Source of the DNA: Gammaproteobacteria bacterium
GTDB lineage: Bacteria; Pseudomonadota; Gammaproteobacteria; HK1
Direction of reading: 5' to 3'
Assembly (NCBI GenBank): GCA_012103455.1
Contig: WLWT01000001.1
Span: 4,285,288-4,349,287 of the forward strand
Length of the DNA: 64,000 nt
Part shown: piece by piece, positions 45,340 to 54,863 of the stretch
How positions within the stretch are numbered: position 1 is the first letter of the stretch
How the letters are laid out: every line of letters begins with the position of its first letter
Notes under the pieces: generated by a model
The model's database searches: none
What the model saw: only the letters and a program-made list of their open reading frames with translations
What the model was told of the DNA's origin: nothing
Made by a program: the position numbers and the translations under genes

Positions 45340-46209
45340 GTGTCGAAAAACCATGGGGTCACACTACTTTCGCTGGCAACCGTCAAGCACCCGCCATTAG
45401 AAGAGCGCGCAGTGGCCGATCTCGTTTGCGAAGACTTGTGCATGACCTTCACCGGGCCGAAAACGGGCGGTGTTGTGGAGGCGTTAAAAAATATCAATTT
45501 CACCTTGAAAAAAGGTGAGCTGCTGTCGGTTCTAGGTCCGTCCGGATGCGGCAAAACCACACTTTTGAACATAGTTGCCGGCTTCATTAATCCCACCGCC
45601 GGTACTGCCTCCTTGGGTGGAAAAGTGATCGACGGCCCTGGGGTGGAACGAGGGATGGTGTTTCAGCAGGGGGCGCTGTTCGAGTGGTTGACCGTTGCCA
45701 GGAACGTGGACTACGGCCTGCGCATGAAGAAGACCGATCCGCAAAAGAGCGAGCAACTGGTCGAGCAGTGGCTCGATATCGTTGGACTGAACGGTTTTGG
45801 CGAAACGCCTACCTATCAACTCTCCGGGGGAATGCAACAGCGTGTGGCGTTGGCCCGATGCCTAATCAATGATCCTGACGTGATCTTGATGGATGAACCG
45901 CTGGGGGCGTTGGATGCTCTGACCCGGGAAAAAATGCAATCGCTTGTGTTGGAGCTGTGGCAGGAGACCGGCAAGACGATCTTGATCATCACTCACTCGG
46001 TTGAAGAGGCGTTGCTGTTGGGCGAACGGCTATTCGTCATGGCGCCTAGGCCGGGCCGGGTGCACAAAGAATACCACCTGCCATTCGCCGAACGCGGGCT
46101 GAGCGAGTCTCTTCGAGACATCAAAAAAGATCCTGACTTCGCTGAAGTGCGTGAAGAAATCCTGACCATGATCTGGAATATGGAAGAAGAGATTATGGGC
46201 CGTGTTTGA
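45340..46209 (+). CDS. ABC transporter ATPase, TauB/SsuB-like
   Basis: This 289-residue ATPase has Walker A GPSGCGKTTLLN, the Q-loop VFQQGALFEWLTV, signature LSGGMQQRVALARCL, Walker B VILMDEPLGALDALTRE and switch histidine ITHSVEEALLL, all as in nitrate/sulfonate/taurine importers. It energises uptake with the permease encoded next. Start GTG at 45340 is uncertain, as the conserved part begins about 25 residues later. Its end overlaps the permease start by eight bases, so the genes are coupled. Confidence 0.92.
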   Translation: MSKNHGVTLLSLATVKHPPLEERAVADLVCEDLCMTFTGPKTGGVVEALKNINFTLKKGELLSVLGPSGCGKTTLLNIVAGFINPTAGTASLGGKVIDGPGVERGMVFQQGALFEWLTVARNVDYGLRMKKTDPQKSEQLVEQWLDIVGLNGFGETPTYQLSGGMQQRVALARCLINDPDVILMDEPLGALDALTREKMQSLVLELWQETGKTILIITHSVEEALLLGERLFVMAPRPGRVHKEYHLPFAERGLSESLRDIKKDPDFAEVREEILTMIWNMEEEIMGRV

Positions 46210-48130
46210 GTGGCTGTCCGACAATCGCGCTGCTATCGCGGCGGTCATCGTCGGTCTGCTGATCCTCACCTTTATAGGCGCGGTCATCAGCGGTAGAAGA
46301 TACAGTGCACTCAAGGCCAAGGATGAGGTGTTTGGCGATCCGGAGCGCACCAAAGGGGGTTGGTACTGGGTTGTCTGCGGCGTTTCGGCTCTACTGCTGA
46401 TTTGGTTTTATTACTCATGGGGGATGGGCCGCGCGTACTTTCCACACGCCGGCAACGAAATGTGCCAGGTAGCAAAGCTCGAAGAGGCGATCGCGCCCAT
46501 CAAAGCGGCGCTCCCCATCGGCTCGCGTTATTACAAATCCACCCTGCTCGTAGCGAGAAATTCAGCGCAGTTAGATGAGCTGCGGGCACAATTGCCCCGG
46601 GCCGCATTCTCACCGCAGGAGCAAGCGGAACTCGTTACGCTGATCGGACACACGCGCCAACTGCTGGTCAACTCGTCCGCTCCGGCGAAACTCAATCAGG
46701 ATTCCGATAGTGCACTGGCCGGCATTGCCACCAAGCTCGATGCACTGAGTGCGCAACTGAAAGCCGGGCCGGCGGGCTTGCGTCCCACCAGCGAAGCGTT
46801 GGCGCAAGCGAAATGGGGCATCACTCATATCGAGATCCCCCTGTTGCCCGTGACGGCTAAAGGGGTGCTATTCGACAACGCGGCGGCCAAAGCAAAAGAA
46901 ATCGCCAAGCTCTTCAACCGGGTAAGGAACCGGGTTCCAGCCAATGATCGGCTGATCGAGGATATCAAGAAGCGCATTGCGGCCCTCAAGGCAGCAAACA
47001 AAGCGGGTAACTTCGACGAGGCGGCTGTCTATACCCGCAATACTTACGTCAAAGCTCTTGAACGCATCTTCAGGCGCTTGGACGACGGCTTGATTTTTCC
47101 TGCCGCCTCCCTGGATGGGGTGAACGCATCGATCGCCGGTCTGGATGCGGCCAAGAATGAAGCGCGCGGAAGTCTGAGGCTCACCGAGGCGTTGTTGTTC
47201 CCCGGCCCCGGCGTAGTTAAATCGCGTACGCAATGCACCGAGCAAGGCTCCGCGAGATGGTTGCCCAAGCCGACCGATGTAGTGGCCAAGTTTGTACGTC
47301 TTGCCAATCCCGATGTCGAGAGCGGCGGTGGCTACAAAGGCGTGACGCTACTGTGGTGGAAGTGGTTGCCCATAGCGGATGTTGTAGGGTTTTTCGTACC
47401 TGACTGGATAGCGGACATCTGGCCAGGAGACTATTCGCGCCACGGCGCTGATGGCACGATGACACCCAATTTCAAAGATAAGCTGCTCGCATTCGCGCAA
47501 GGCAAGATCTCTCTAGGCCACCTTCCGATGCTCGATGGTCATATCTGGGACTCGTTATTCCGGGTCTTGGTCGCCCTTGCTCTCGGTATATTGCTCGGTG
47601 TGCCTTTGGGCTTGTTCATGGGGGTGTCCAGATTCTTCAAGTCCTTCTTCGATCCGCTGATCGAATTGTATAGGCCAGTACCGCCGCTCGCGTGGGCGCC
47701 ACTCATATTGACGATCTTCGGTATACAGGACGACGGCAAGATATTTCTTTTGTTCATGGTGGCCTTCGCCATTATGGTGATTTCCGCCCGTACGGGCGCC
47801 TCCGGGGTTCAGCTTTCCAAGATCCGGGCAGCGCATTCGGTGGGCTCGACCAACGGACAGATCCTGCGCAATGTCATCTTGCCCAATGCGCTGCCGGAGA
47901 TTTTGACCGGCGTGCGCATTTCGGTGGGCGTATGCTGGGGTACCTTGGTTGCGGCCGAGATGCTTGCCGGTACCACGGGCGTGGGTTTCATCGAGAATAT
48001 CGCGCGCACGGTGTCGGACTACGAACTCATCTGGGTCACTATTCTAATCATGGGCGGATTAGGCCTGATCTTCGATCTCCTAATGCGCTGGGTCATCGAT
48101 AAGACTATCCCGTGGCGCGGTAAGGGCTAG
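46202..48130 (+). CDS. ABC permease with long N-terminal extension, TauC/SsuC-like
   Basis: This 642-residue protein has a normal TauC/SsuC-like permease only in its last ~220 residues (about 425-642). The EAA-type loop reads AAHSVGSTNGQILRNVILP. Before it are two transmembrane helices (about 10-30 and 53-73), a charged helical, probably coiled-coil region (about 85-345) with many Lys/Ala/Leu, and a linker with more hydrophobic segments (about 380-425). The usual length is about 250-300 residues. The start GTG at 46202 overlaps the ATPase gene. The extension could be a sensory or regulatory module or serve as a tether for the binding protein. I do not recognise it as a named domain. Confidence 0.85.
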   Translation: MFEWLSDNRAAIAAVIVGLLILTFIGAVISGRRYSALKAKDEVFGDPERTKGGWYWVVCGVSALLLIWFYYSWGMGRAYFPHAGNEMCQVAKLEEAIAPIKAALPIGSRYYKSTLLVARNSAQLDELRAQLPRAAFSPQEQAELVTLIGHTRQLLVNSSAPAKLNQDSDSALAGIATKLDALSAQLKAGPAGLRPTSEALAQAKWGITHIEIPLLPVTAKGVLFDNAAAKAKEIAKLFNRVRNRVPANDRLIEDIKKRIAALKAANKAGNFDEAAVYTRNTYVKALERIFRRLDDGLIFPAASLDGVNASIAGLDAAKNEARGSLRLTEALLFPGPGVVKSRTQCTEQGSARWLPKPTDVVAKFVRLANPDVESGGGYKGVTLLWWKWLPIADVVGFFVPDWIADIWPGDYSRHGADGTMTPNFKDKLLAFAQGKISLGHLPMLDGHIWDSLFRVLVALALGILLGVPLGLFMGVSRFFKSFFDPLIELYRPVPPLAWAPLILTIFGIQDDGKIFLLFMVAFAIMVISARTGASGVQLSKIRAAHSVGSTNGQILRNVILPNALPEILTGVRISVGVCWGTLVAAEMLAGTTGVGFIENIARTVSDYELIWVTILIMGGLGLIFDLLMRWVIDKTIPWRGKG

Positions 48131-48139
48131 TACCGGCGG

Positions 48140-48546
48140 CGGTGTATCCGGCGAAAAAAGCACGAGTTCATCCGCGCCAAGTGTTCGGCTAGCCGATGAG
48201 CGAACAGATGAAAGCCGCGCTGGCATGCGATGCACTGAGCATGGCTGTGATGGTACACAGTGACCGAGGCAGCCAGTATTGTTCAAAGCGCTATCACAAC
48301 TTGCTGGCTAAGCATGGACTGCTAGCGAGCATGAGCCAACGCGGTGAGTGTTTCGGCAATGCTTGCGCTGAGTCGTTGTTCCACACCCTGAAAGTAGAGT
48401 TGATACACGGCAACCGCCATACAACGCGTGAGCGGCTACGCCACGAGATATTCCAGTATATTGAGACTTACTACAACACCGTGCGCAGACACAGTGCACT
48501 AGATTACGTCAGGCCTACGTCTTTCGAACAACACAAAGTCGCTTAA
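48140..48546 (+). pseudogene. IS3-family transposase (OrfB) C-terminal remnant
   Basis: The frame at 48196-48546 encodes ALACDALSMAVMVHSDRGSQ, YCSKRYHNLLAKHGL, ESLFHTLKVELIHG and YIETYYNTVRRHSALDY. This is the end of an IS3-type integrase core with its second Asp and the Glu. The first half of OrfB and all of OrfA are missing, and about ten residues are deleted before VMVHSDRG. No inverted ends were found. A related, more decayed remnant lies at 63154-63645. Confidence 0.85.
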
Positions 48547-48573
48547 CTCGGTGTCCGAATGTCGCGGAGAGGA

Positions 48574-49335
48574 TCAGACAGATTGACACGTTTCGGGGTC
48601 GAAACAGCTGGTAATCGCCGACAAAAAATGCATTCGTTCAAGAATGCTGCTTACGTGGCCACCATGCAACCAGCGCACTTCAGTTTCTTCCCAATGTCTA
48701 CCCAACAACTGGTGATACATTAGCGGAACAAACTTGTCTTTGCGCGCGCCAATCACAATCATCTTCTTGTGGTTGGGGTGCGCGATTCTTTCGATGCTGG
48801 TGGCTTCGAATATTTCACGCATTCGCTTCTCGGCGGACCCGTATGCAGGTGCCGTGGCCTGTAGCGTGCGCCAGTCACACAGTTTTCCGGTCAGTCCGTC
48901 AATAAACACAGCAATCCCGTTTATTGGAGCCACTAGAGCGGCAACGGATACGGGAAGCTGGCTCACGGCTCCGGCAACAACGGCTATATAACCGCCTTTG
49001 CTAACCCCGGCTACGGCTATGTCTGTAATGGCATTCTTGTATAACCAAGCGATCAGCGAACGTATCTCTTCGATAGCGCAAGCGCACAGCAAAAAGAAGT
49101 CGGATACGTACTCCAAGGTGGCCGTTCGTTGGGTTTCGGGGCGTCGCCTGCCTCGAAATGGATTTTCCAACAAAATAGTGCTGATGCCTCTCTCGGCCAA
49201 TAACTTCGCTTGGTGTTGTCGGTTGCTATAACCCTCTTCCCTGGTAGTGGCCGGATAGATAACAAACTGCGACGTGGGGCCTGGCAATGGTACGATCGCT
49301 CGTATATGCGCGCTCCGGCATTCATGAGGTAGATA
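48574..49335 (-). pseudogene. ABHD18-like alpha/beta hydrolase, 3' part (split by IS630 copy 1)
   Basis: The last ~250 codons of an alpha/beta hydrolase. It has LLENPFRGRRRPETQ, VSDFFLLCACAIEE, the nucleophile elbow VAGVSKGGYIAV (G-x-S-x-G) and a late His in RWLHGGHVSSIL. These match the ABHD18 (DUF2048) family. The frame runs without break from the TA target site at 49334 and joins exactly to the 5' part at 50444-50700 when the IS is removed (HNYYLPHECRS). A downstream ATG could give a 237-residue fragment, but it would lack the N-terminal part. It was the last gene of the leftward lipid operon. The substrate is unknown, probably an ester. Confidence 0.8.
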
Positions 49336-50443
49336 CTAATTCGGAAAAAAATTACCCGACATTAATTCAGAATATATCTGACATGCTTTTCATAGAAAAA
49401 CCGTTTAATTATTTGCGTATTCTGTTGCAGTGAGTGCAACACCGAACGAGCCAAGGCCATCAGTTGCTCCTTTGTAGCCACCACTGTCCGCCCAATTCGT
49501 TGGCTTTTTACGTGATGCCATACTAGCTCATCAGGATTGAGTTCCGGTGAATACGGCGGTAACCATACTAACGTGAGCTTACCTTGGCTAGTGCGGACAA
49601 ATTCTTGCACCTTCTTGGCTCGATGAATTCGATGGCCATCAACAACCCAATAGACCGATCGCTTGGCGTTGTGCAGCAAACGCCTTGGAAAGTCGATAAA
49701 AACGTCTGCGGTTACCCGTGATTCGCTCACCATGAAACGCAGGTGACCTTTCGGCGAAACGGCTGACAGCCTATTCACGCTAAAGCGCCGACCCGTTTTC
49801 GCTACAACTGGCGTATCACCCCGTACCCCCCAAGTGGTACCACGATGATAATCCGACCGGATCGTCGATTCGTCGCCAAAATAGACCCGCGCTCGGCGCC
49901 TTTTCGCTTCTCGTTGTACTTCAGGCCAAGTTTCTCTTAACCATACCTTAACCTGATCAGGGTTTTGCTCGTATGCCTTAAACCCAGGGCGCTGCGCACT
50001 CATCCCCAAACGAGACAGGATATTGCCCACCGAGCGCTCGCTGACCTCGATGCCAAATTTATCTTTCAGTCATATCTGAATCATCGAGCGTGTCCACAAG
50101 GCATCGTGAAAATCCAATTGCAACGGATTCGTTTTAACTAGTTCACGTAAGCGATCCGCATATTCATCGGGACACTTTCTTGGGCGACCCGTGATCTTGC
50201 CGATGGACAGCGCCTGTTCACCACCTTGCTCATATCTGGATAACCAATCGTCAATGCAAGAACGATGAAATCCGAGGGCTTTAATTACTTTTTCAGGGCT
50301 TTCACCCGATAATACTTGCGCAACCGCGTGCCTGCGGATGGCTTCTCGCGCGGAATGGGGCAGTGAGCGACCGTCTGTCTTTTTCATAGCATCACTATAA
50401 CACATTTTATTAATTTGTGTCGGGTAATTTTTTGCCGAAGTAG
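49336..50443 (-). mobile_element. IS630-family element, copy 1 (inactive)
   Basis: This 1108-bp element has imperfect ends CTAATTCGGAAAAAAATTA and CTACTTCGGCAAAAAATTA and is flanked by TA at 49334-49335 and 50444-50445. It is inserted in the ABHD18-like gene. It is almost identical to copies at 52790-53896 and 54864-55971. Its transposase has an internal TGA. Confidence 0.92.
49362..50387 (-). pseudogene. IS630-family transposase with internal TGA
   Basis: From the ATG at 50387 the frame reads MKKTDGRSLPHSAREAIRRH with a helix-turn-helix region. A TGA at 50070-50072 interrupts it where copy 3 has TTA (Leu, in MIQILLKDKFG). The same frame then resumes to 49362 with the DDE parts YFGDESTIRS, VVDGHRIHRAKK and LPPYSPELNPDE. 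Without a way to read the TGA the protein is split and inactive. Confidence 0.92.
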
Positions 50444-50700
50444 TAGTTATGGAACTTGGGGGTATGGAATACTCCATCTCGAAGTTGAAATGTCCGGCTC
50501 GCTCGCCAACTATTCTGCCAGTCGATATCGATATCTTGACAGCAACCGGGTAACTGAAAACGCTCTATTACGGCCTCAATGGCCGCATCAGACCCCCAGC
50601 CTCCGGCAAATAGCGCTGGCTCTTTTCGAAAGAGCCTATTTCTGTAATAGAAATAAGCGTCATCCAAACCACCAACAAGCCCATCAATTTTGGAGATCAT
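50444..50700 (-). pseudogene. ABHD18-like hydrolase, 5' part
   Basis: The frame starts with ATG at 50700, overlapping the thioesterase stop by four bases (ATGA). It reads ISKIDGLVGGLDDAYFYY, LFAGGWGS and DGVFHTPKFHNYY up to the TA target of IS630 copy 1. The first helix plus GGWG and the DGxFxTP motif are those seen at the start of ABHD18-family proteins. It continues at 49335. Confidence 0.8.
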
Positions 50701-51206
50701 CGGGCGGCTGGCTCATTTAACGCCTTTACCGTCTCAATGACTAGCGTTGGCGGCACTGGCCCCGTCTTCGCCAGAATCAGACCTTTCGATGTCCCTTCAG
50801 CAATCAGTCGCTCGCTGTTACTGAAGGTGTGCGTCATGTAAAAATACTTTTCATCCCAGTCGGTCAGTTCAAGGACAACCGTGAAGGTTTCAAACAGCTT
50901 GAGTGGTTTTTTATATGACATCGTATGCTCTGCCACTATTGGACGCCACTTCTGCCTGAGCATGGTTTTAGCTAAACCCGTTCTTAAGAAGAGATCGACT
51001 CTATTCAGGTCGAAAATAGTTAAGAATCGCCCGTTGTTAACATGCATATTGATATCTAAATCATTGGGGAACGTCATGAGGCATAGCTCACTACGCGTTC
51101 TTCCCGCGGGCAACTTCTCCCGAAAAAACGAGAGGATAAAGACGTAACAAAGACGGAACATTAGATTCATTAGGCGAGCTTTCCGGGCATCAATGTCCAG
51201 CGGCAC
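50697..51206 (-). CDS. Acyl-CoA thioesterase-like hot-dog protein (4HBT/THEM6-like)
   Basis: This 169-residue protein has the hot-dog-fold signature DLDINMHVNNGRFLTIFDLN, followed by the strands VVLELTDWDEKYFYMTHTF and GTSKGLILAKTG. It resembles thioesterase-like proteins of the YneP/THEM6 group and should act on acyl-CoA or another thioester. The start may be GTG at 51206 or ATG at 51170. It lies in the middle of the leftward lipid operon and is coupled to the ABHD18-like gene by an ATGA overlap. It appears intact. Confidence 0.82.
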   Translation of the reverse strand: MPLDIDARKARLMNLMFRLCYVFILSFFREKLPAGRTRSELCLMTFPNDLDINMHVNNGRFLTIFDLNRVDLFLRTGLAKTMLRQKWRPIVAEHTMSYKKPLKLFETFTVVLELTDWDEKYFYMTHTFSNSERLIAEGTSKGLILAKTGPVPPTLVIETVKALNEPAAR

Positions 51207-51219
51207 TTGTCCATTGCAT

Positions 51220-52029
51220 CTAGAGCGAGGCGATTTTGCGACAGCATTTCTTTTCCTGCGTCCGCAGGTTGGGCGCTGCGCATTTTGCGATCAACACTGG
51301 CAAGCCGAGCTTTTGCATATCTTGCATTTCCTCGTCGAATGGGGACCGATAGATACGCCTTTTAGGCATATTTCTTTCGCTTTTCTTAAGAATGCGACAT
51401 TGTTCTCGCAGCCAATCACCACCCAACATCAAATTAAAGTTGCAAACCATATATTTATGATGCAAGTAGTGGTTAACACTCATCTTTCTATAATAGGCTG
51501 TGCGGAGAAACCATCGCATTGGCGGAGAGGCCAATGCCATAGCATCGCTATGCTTCATATGTAAATATGGATGCACATAATTATTAAACAGTGGCGATAT
51601 AGTAGAACAGATAAAAAAGCCAATAAAAAACGCCAGATCAGATAAAAAATATAAAACTATCAGCATCGGTAGGAATGGTGCGATGAATGAAAGTGCCCCT
51701 GTTCCGTGTAGCTTATTCGCATAGTTCGAATCTTGTATAAGCTTCCCGTACTTTCCTCGGCGGGACAATAGCCCATCAAGTGATTTTTTCTCTTCAGTAT
51801 TTCTAAATTGAGTAATATAGTCGTGACGAAAGGTTTTCTTATGGTGAATTATATGGTGTGAATAATTAGCTCGAACAAGTGGCGCTAATAATCGATACTT
51901 CTCCCATCGGCTCACACTTTTGCGCGGAGCATCAGACATCTTTTGGTGGAATATTGACTCAATTAAGGTCGATACTATGTAGCCGAATACTAATCCAGAG
52001 ATGAGATATAATATCGTTGAGCTGTTCAC
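51220..52029 (-). CDS. Fatty-acid-hydroxylase/desaturase-superfamily membrane protein
   Basis: This 269-residue protein has hydrophobic segments near 5-25 and 115-150. Three histidine clusters fit the di-iron sites of the fatty acid hydroxylase superfamily: HHIIHHKKTFRHD (about 58-70), HPYLHMKHSD (about 157-166) and NHYLHHKYM (about 188-196). It may hydroxylate or otherwise oxidise a fatty acyl or lipid. The start GTG at 52029 overlaps the TGA of the desaturase gene. The GC content is lower than in regions 1-5, as for the whole lipid operon, which suggests a different origin. It appears intact. Confidence 0.8.
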   Translation of the reverse strand: MNSSTILYLISGLVFGYIVSTLIESIFHQKMSDAPRKSVSRWEKYRLLAPLVRANYSHHIIHHKKTFRHDYITQFRNTEEKKSLDGLLSRRGKYGKLIQDSNYANKLHGTGALSFIAPFLPMLIVLYFLSDLAFFIGFFICSTISPLFNNYVHPYLHMKHSDAMALASPPMRWFLRTAYYRKMSVNHYLHHKYMVCNFNLMLGGDWLREQCRILKKSERNMPKRRIYRSPFDEEMQDMQKLGLPVLIAKCAAPNLRTQEKKCCRKIASL

Positions 52030-52582
52030 CGTTTCCTCTCCGCAAAGCTAACCATTCTCTTCTTGTCTTCATCCCAAAGTTTGAGTCGATAAAACTCCAG
52101 GCTGTCTGAAAGAGTAAATCTGTTTTGTGCCACAATATCGGGTTCATTGCGATGACATTCAGGTAAGCGATAGTTTGGAATCTTTGTGTCCAAGTGATGA
52201 ATATGGTGGTAGCCAATGTTCGCGCTAAACCAGTGTAAAACCGGGCCGATATCATAAAAGGAAGAGCCAGCCAGTGCAGAATCTAAAAAGTCCCAATCTG
52301 TTGATTTCTCCCAATAAGCATTTGGGAACTGATGTTGTATGTAGAACAGCCAGACACCTACACCAGTGGCGATGAACATAACGGCACCATGAAACAGAAA
52401 ACCCTGCTTGGGTCGGGTGCATGAAACCAAATCAACAAAGCTATTAATACTAAGCAGAAGTTCGTGGCATGGACACTGAACCGCTCAAGCTTCCAATCGC
52501 GCGGTATCGGGTAGATGAGCCGTTGAGTAATGAGAAAGAAAAAGAACGCGCCTATACCAAACAACACTATAGGATGGCGATA
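52026..52582 (-). pseudogene. Fatty acid desaturase, 3' part (also frameshifted)
   Basis: Reading leftward from the TA at 52581, the frame gives YRHPIVLFGIGAFFFFLITQ and continues to FHAPDPS. A one-base shift near 52410-52415 is needed to go on with KQGFLFHGAVMFIA, YIQHQFPNAYW and the third histidine box GYHHIHHLDTKIPNYRL, ending at 52026. It is the end of the membrane desaturase whose first part lies at 55972-56401. The gene is therefore broken by two insertions and one frameshift. Confidence 0.85.
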
Positions 52583-52789
52583 TATACCCATCACACTTCA
52601 AGATGCGAACATCGGTGCATTAATAATGTGAAACCTATCAGTGATTCTTTTTCTCAATAAAATCTTTCGTCTTCCAATGCGCTTGAAAAAATTCAAAGAG
52701 GCTTCCCGAAAATCTACAAACTTCTCATAGTACCGATTATAAGTAACCGCTTCATGCATCATTTTCCAAAGTCGCTCAATTGGATTTAC

Positions 52790-53896
52790 TACTTCGGCAA
52801 AAAATTACCCGACACAAATTAATAAAATGTGTTATAGTGATGCTATGAAAAAGACAGACGGTCGCTCACTGCCCCATTCCGCGCGAGAAGCCATCCGCAG
52901 GCACGCGGTTGCGCAAGTATTATCGGGTGAAAGCCCTGAAAAAGTAATTAAAGCCCTCGGATTTCATCGTTCTTGCATTGACGATTGGTTATCCAGGTAT
53001 GAGCAAGGTGGTGAACAGGCGCTGTCTACCGGCAAGATCACGGGCCGCCCAAGAAAGTGTCCCGATGAATATGCGGATCGCTTACGTGAACGGGTTAAAA
53101 CGAATCCGTTGCAATTGGATTGTCACGATGCCCTGTGGACGCGCTCGATGATTCAGATATGACTGCAAGACAAATTCGGCATCGAAGTCAGCGAGCGCTC
53201 GGTGGGCAATAGCCTGTCTCGTTGGGGGATGAGTGCGCAGCGCCCTGGGTTTAAGGCATACGAGCCAGACCCTGCTCAGGTTAAGGTATGGTTAAGAGAA
53301 ACTTGGCCTGAAGTACAACAAGAAGCGAAAAGGCGCCGAGCGCAGGTCTATTTTGGCGACGAATCGACGATCCGGTCGGATTATCATCGAGGTACCACTT
53401 GGGGGGTACGGGGTGATACGCCAGTTGTAGCGAAAACGGGTCGGCGCTTTAGCGTGAATAGGCTGTCAGCCGTTTCGCCGAAGGGTCACCTGCGTTTCAT
53501 GGTAACTGAATCACGGGTAACCGCAGACGTTTTTATCGACTTTCTAAGGCGTTTGTTGCACAACGCCAAGCGATCGGTCTATTTGATTGTTGATGGCCAT
53601 CGAATTCATCGAGCCAAGAAAGTGCAAGAATTTGTCCGCACTAGCCAAGGTAAGCTCACGTTAGTATGGTTACCGCCGTATTCACCGGAACTCAATCCTG
53701 ATGAGCTAGTATGGCATCATGTAAAAAGCCAACGAATTGGGCGGACAGTGGTGGCTACAAAGGAGCAACTGATGGCCTTGGCTCGTTCGGTGTTGCACTC
53801 ACTGCAACAGAATACGCAAATAATTAAACGGTTTTTCTATGAAAAGCATGTCAGATATATTCTGAATTAATGTCGGGTAATTTTTTTCCGAATTAG
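52790..53896 (+). mobile_element. IS630-family element, copy 2 (inactive, nested)
   Basis: 1107 bp in the opposite orientation to copies 1 and 3, flanked by TA at 52788-52789 and 53897-53898. It is inserted in the older IS630-like transposase exactly between Asn-Leu and Asn-Pro of the PPYSPNLNPIERLW motif. It shares with copy 1 the internal TGA. Confidence 0.92.
52845..53870 (+). pseudogene. IS630-family transposase with internal TGA (copy 2)
   Basis: The frame starts at ATG 52845 and is interrupted by TGA at 53160-53162, at the same codon as in copy 1. It then continues to 53870 with YFGDESTIRS, IVDGHRIHRAKK and LPPYSPELNPDE. A few substitutions distinguish it from copies 1 and 3 (for example EPDPAQ for EQNPDQ). 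Confidence 0.92.
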
Positions 53897-54666
53897 TAAA
53901 TTTGGTGAATAGGGCGGCAAATAGTGTAATTTAATGTTTGAGTCCTTGGCATAAGACTGAACGTCTTTGCTCTTATGATAAGCCGCATTATCCCAAATTA
54001 CATGAATGTCTTTCTCTGGTGTATGCCGTTTGCGTAGAGATTTTAGAAAAGATTTAATGGTTTGCGCATTCACTCGCTCAACTTCAGTGTGGATTATTTT
54101 GTGACCATCCAAAGATACAGCACCAATGAAATTCAATCGTGTTTAACGAGCCGTTGTGGCAATACTTTTTCGAGTGCCTCTTAAAATCCATCCACAGGCC
54201 AACCGCGTTTGATACTGTGGATGAAAACTGTCCGAGAAATAGATTAAACCCTTGTTTTTAGCGTCTTTCGAAAGATGCTCATAGTCTTTGACAAACGCTT
54301 TTTGGGCCTGTGCGTTTGCTTTCGCTGGAACTGCATGAGGCTTCTTATAGCAGAAATTATTGAGATGCAGCCATTTTGTCATGCCGCTTACACTGTAAAG
54401 CTTACCAACATTCAACTTCACATAAGTGCAAATGTCCTTAACATAAGGATAAGTCATTCCTTCTAGGTGTTTAACGAGCTTTGCTGTTTCATTCTCGTCT
54501 CAATCACTTTTGCTGCCCCCGTTTTCGGGCTTCAGCTTAGCTTTAGAAAAGTAATCATCGATAGGGCGTCTAATAGTCTCATCATCTAAAAGCAAAATCC
54601 TGGAAATTTCTGAATAACTATAACCATCATCAAAAGCTAAAACCGCTTTTATTCGGTCTCGAATAC

Positions 54667-54707
<41 letters not shown>

Positions 54708-54863
54708 ACGATGAGATTTTACGAGTTCATCGCGCTCGCTCGGTGTTAAATGATTGTTCATAAGCTTATTTTGACCATAATCAGCTAGCTCATGTAAGTA
54801 TTCTATATTCGCATTTTCAATGGCGATTGGTATAGACGATAAACAAGTTTCTTCACTTTACTA

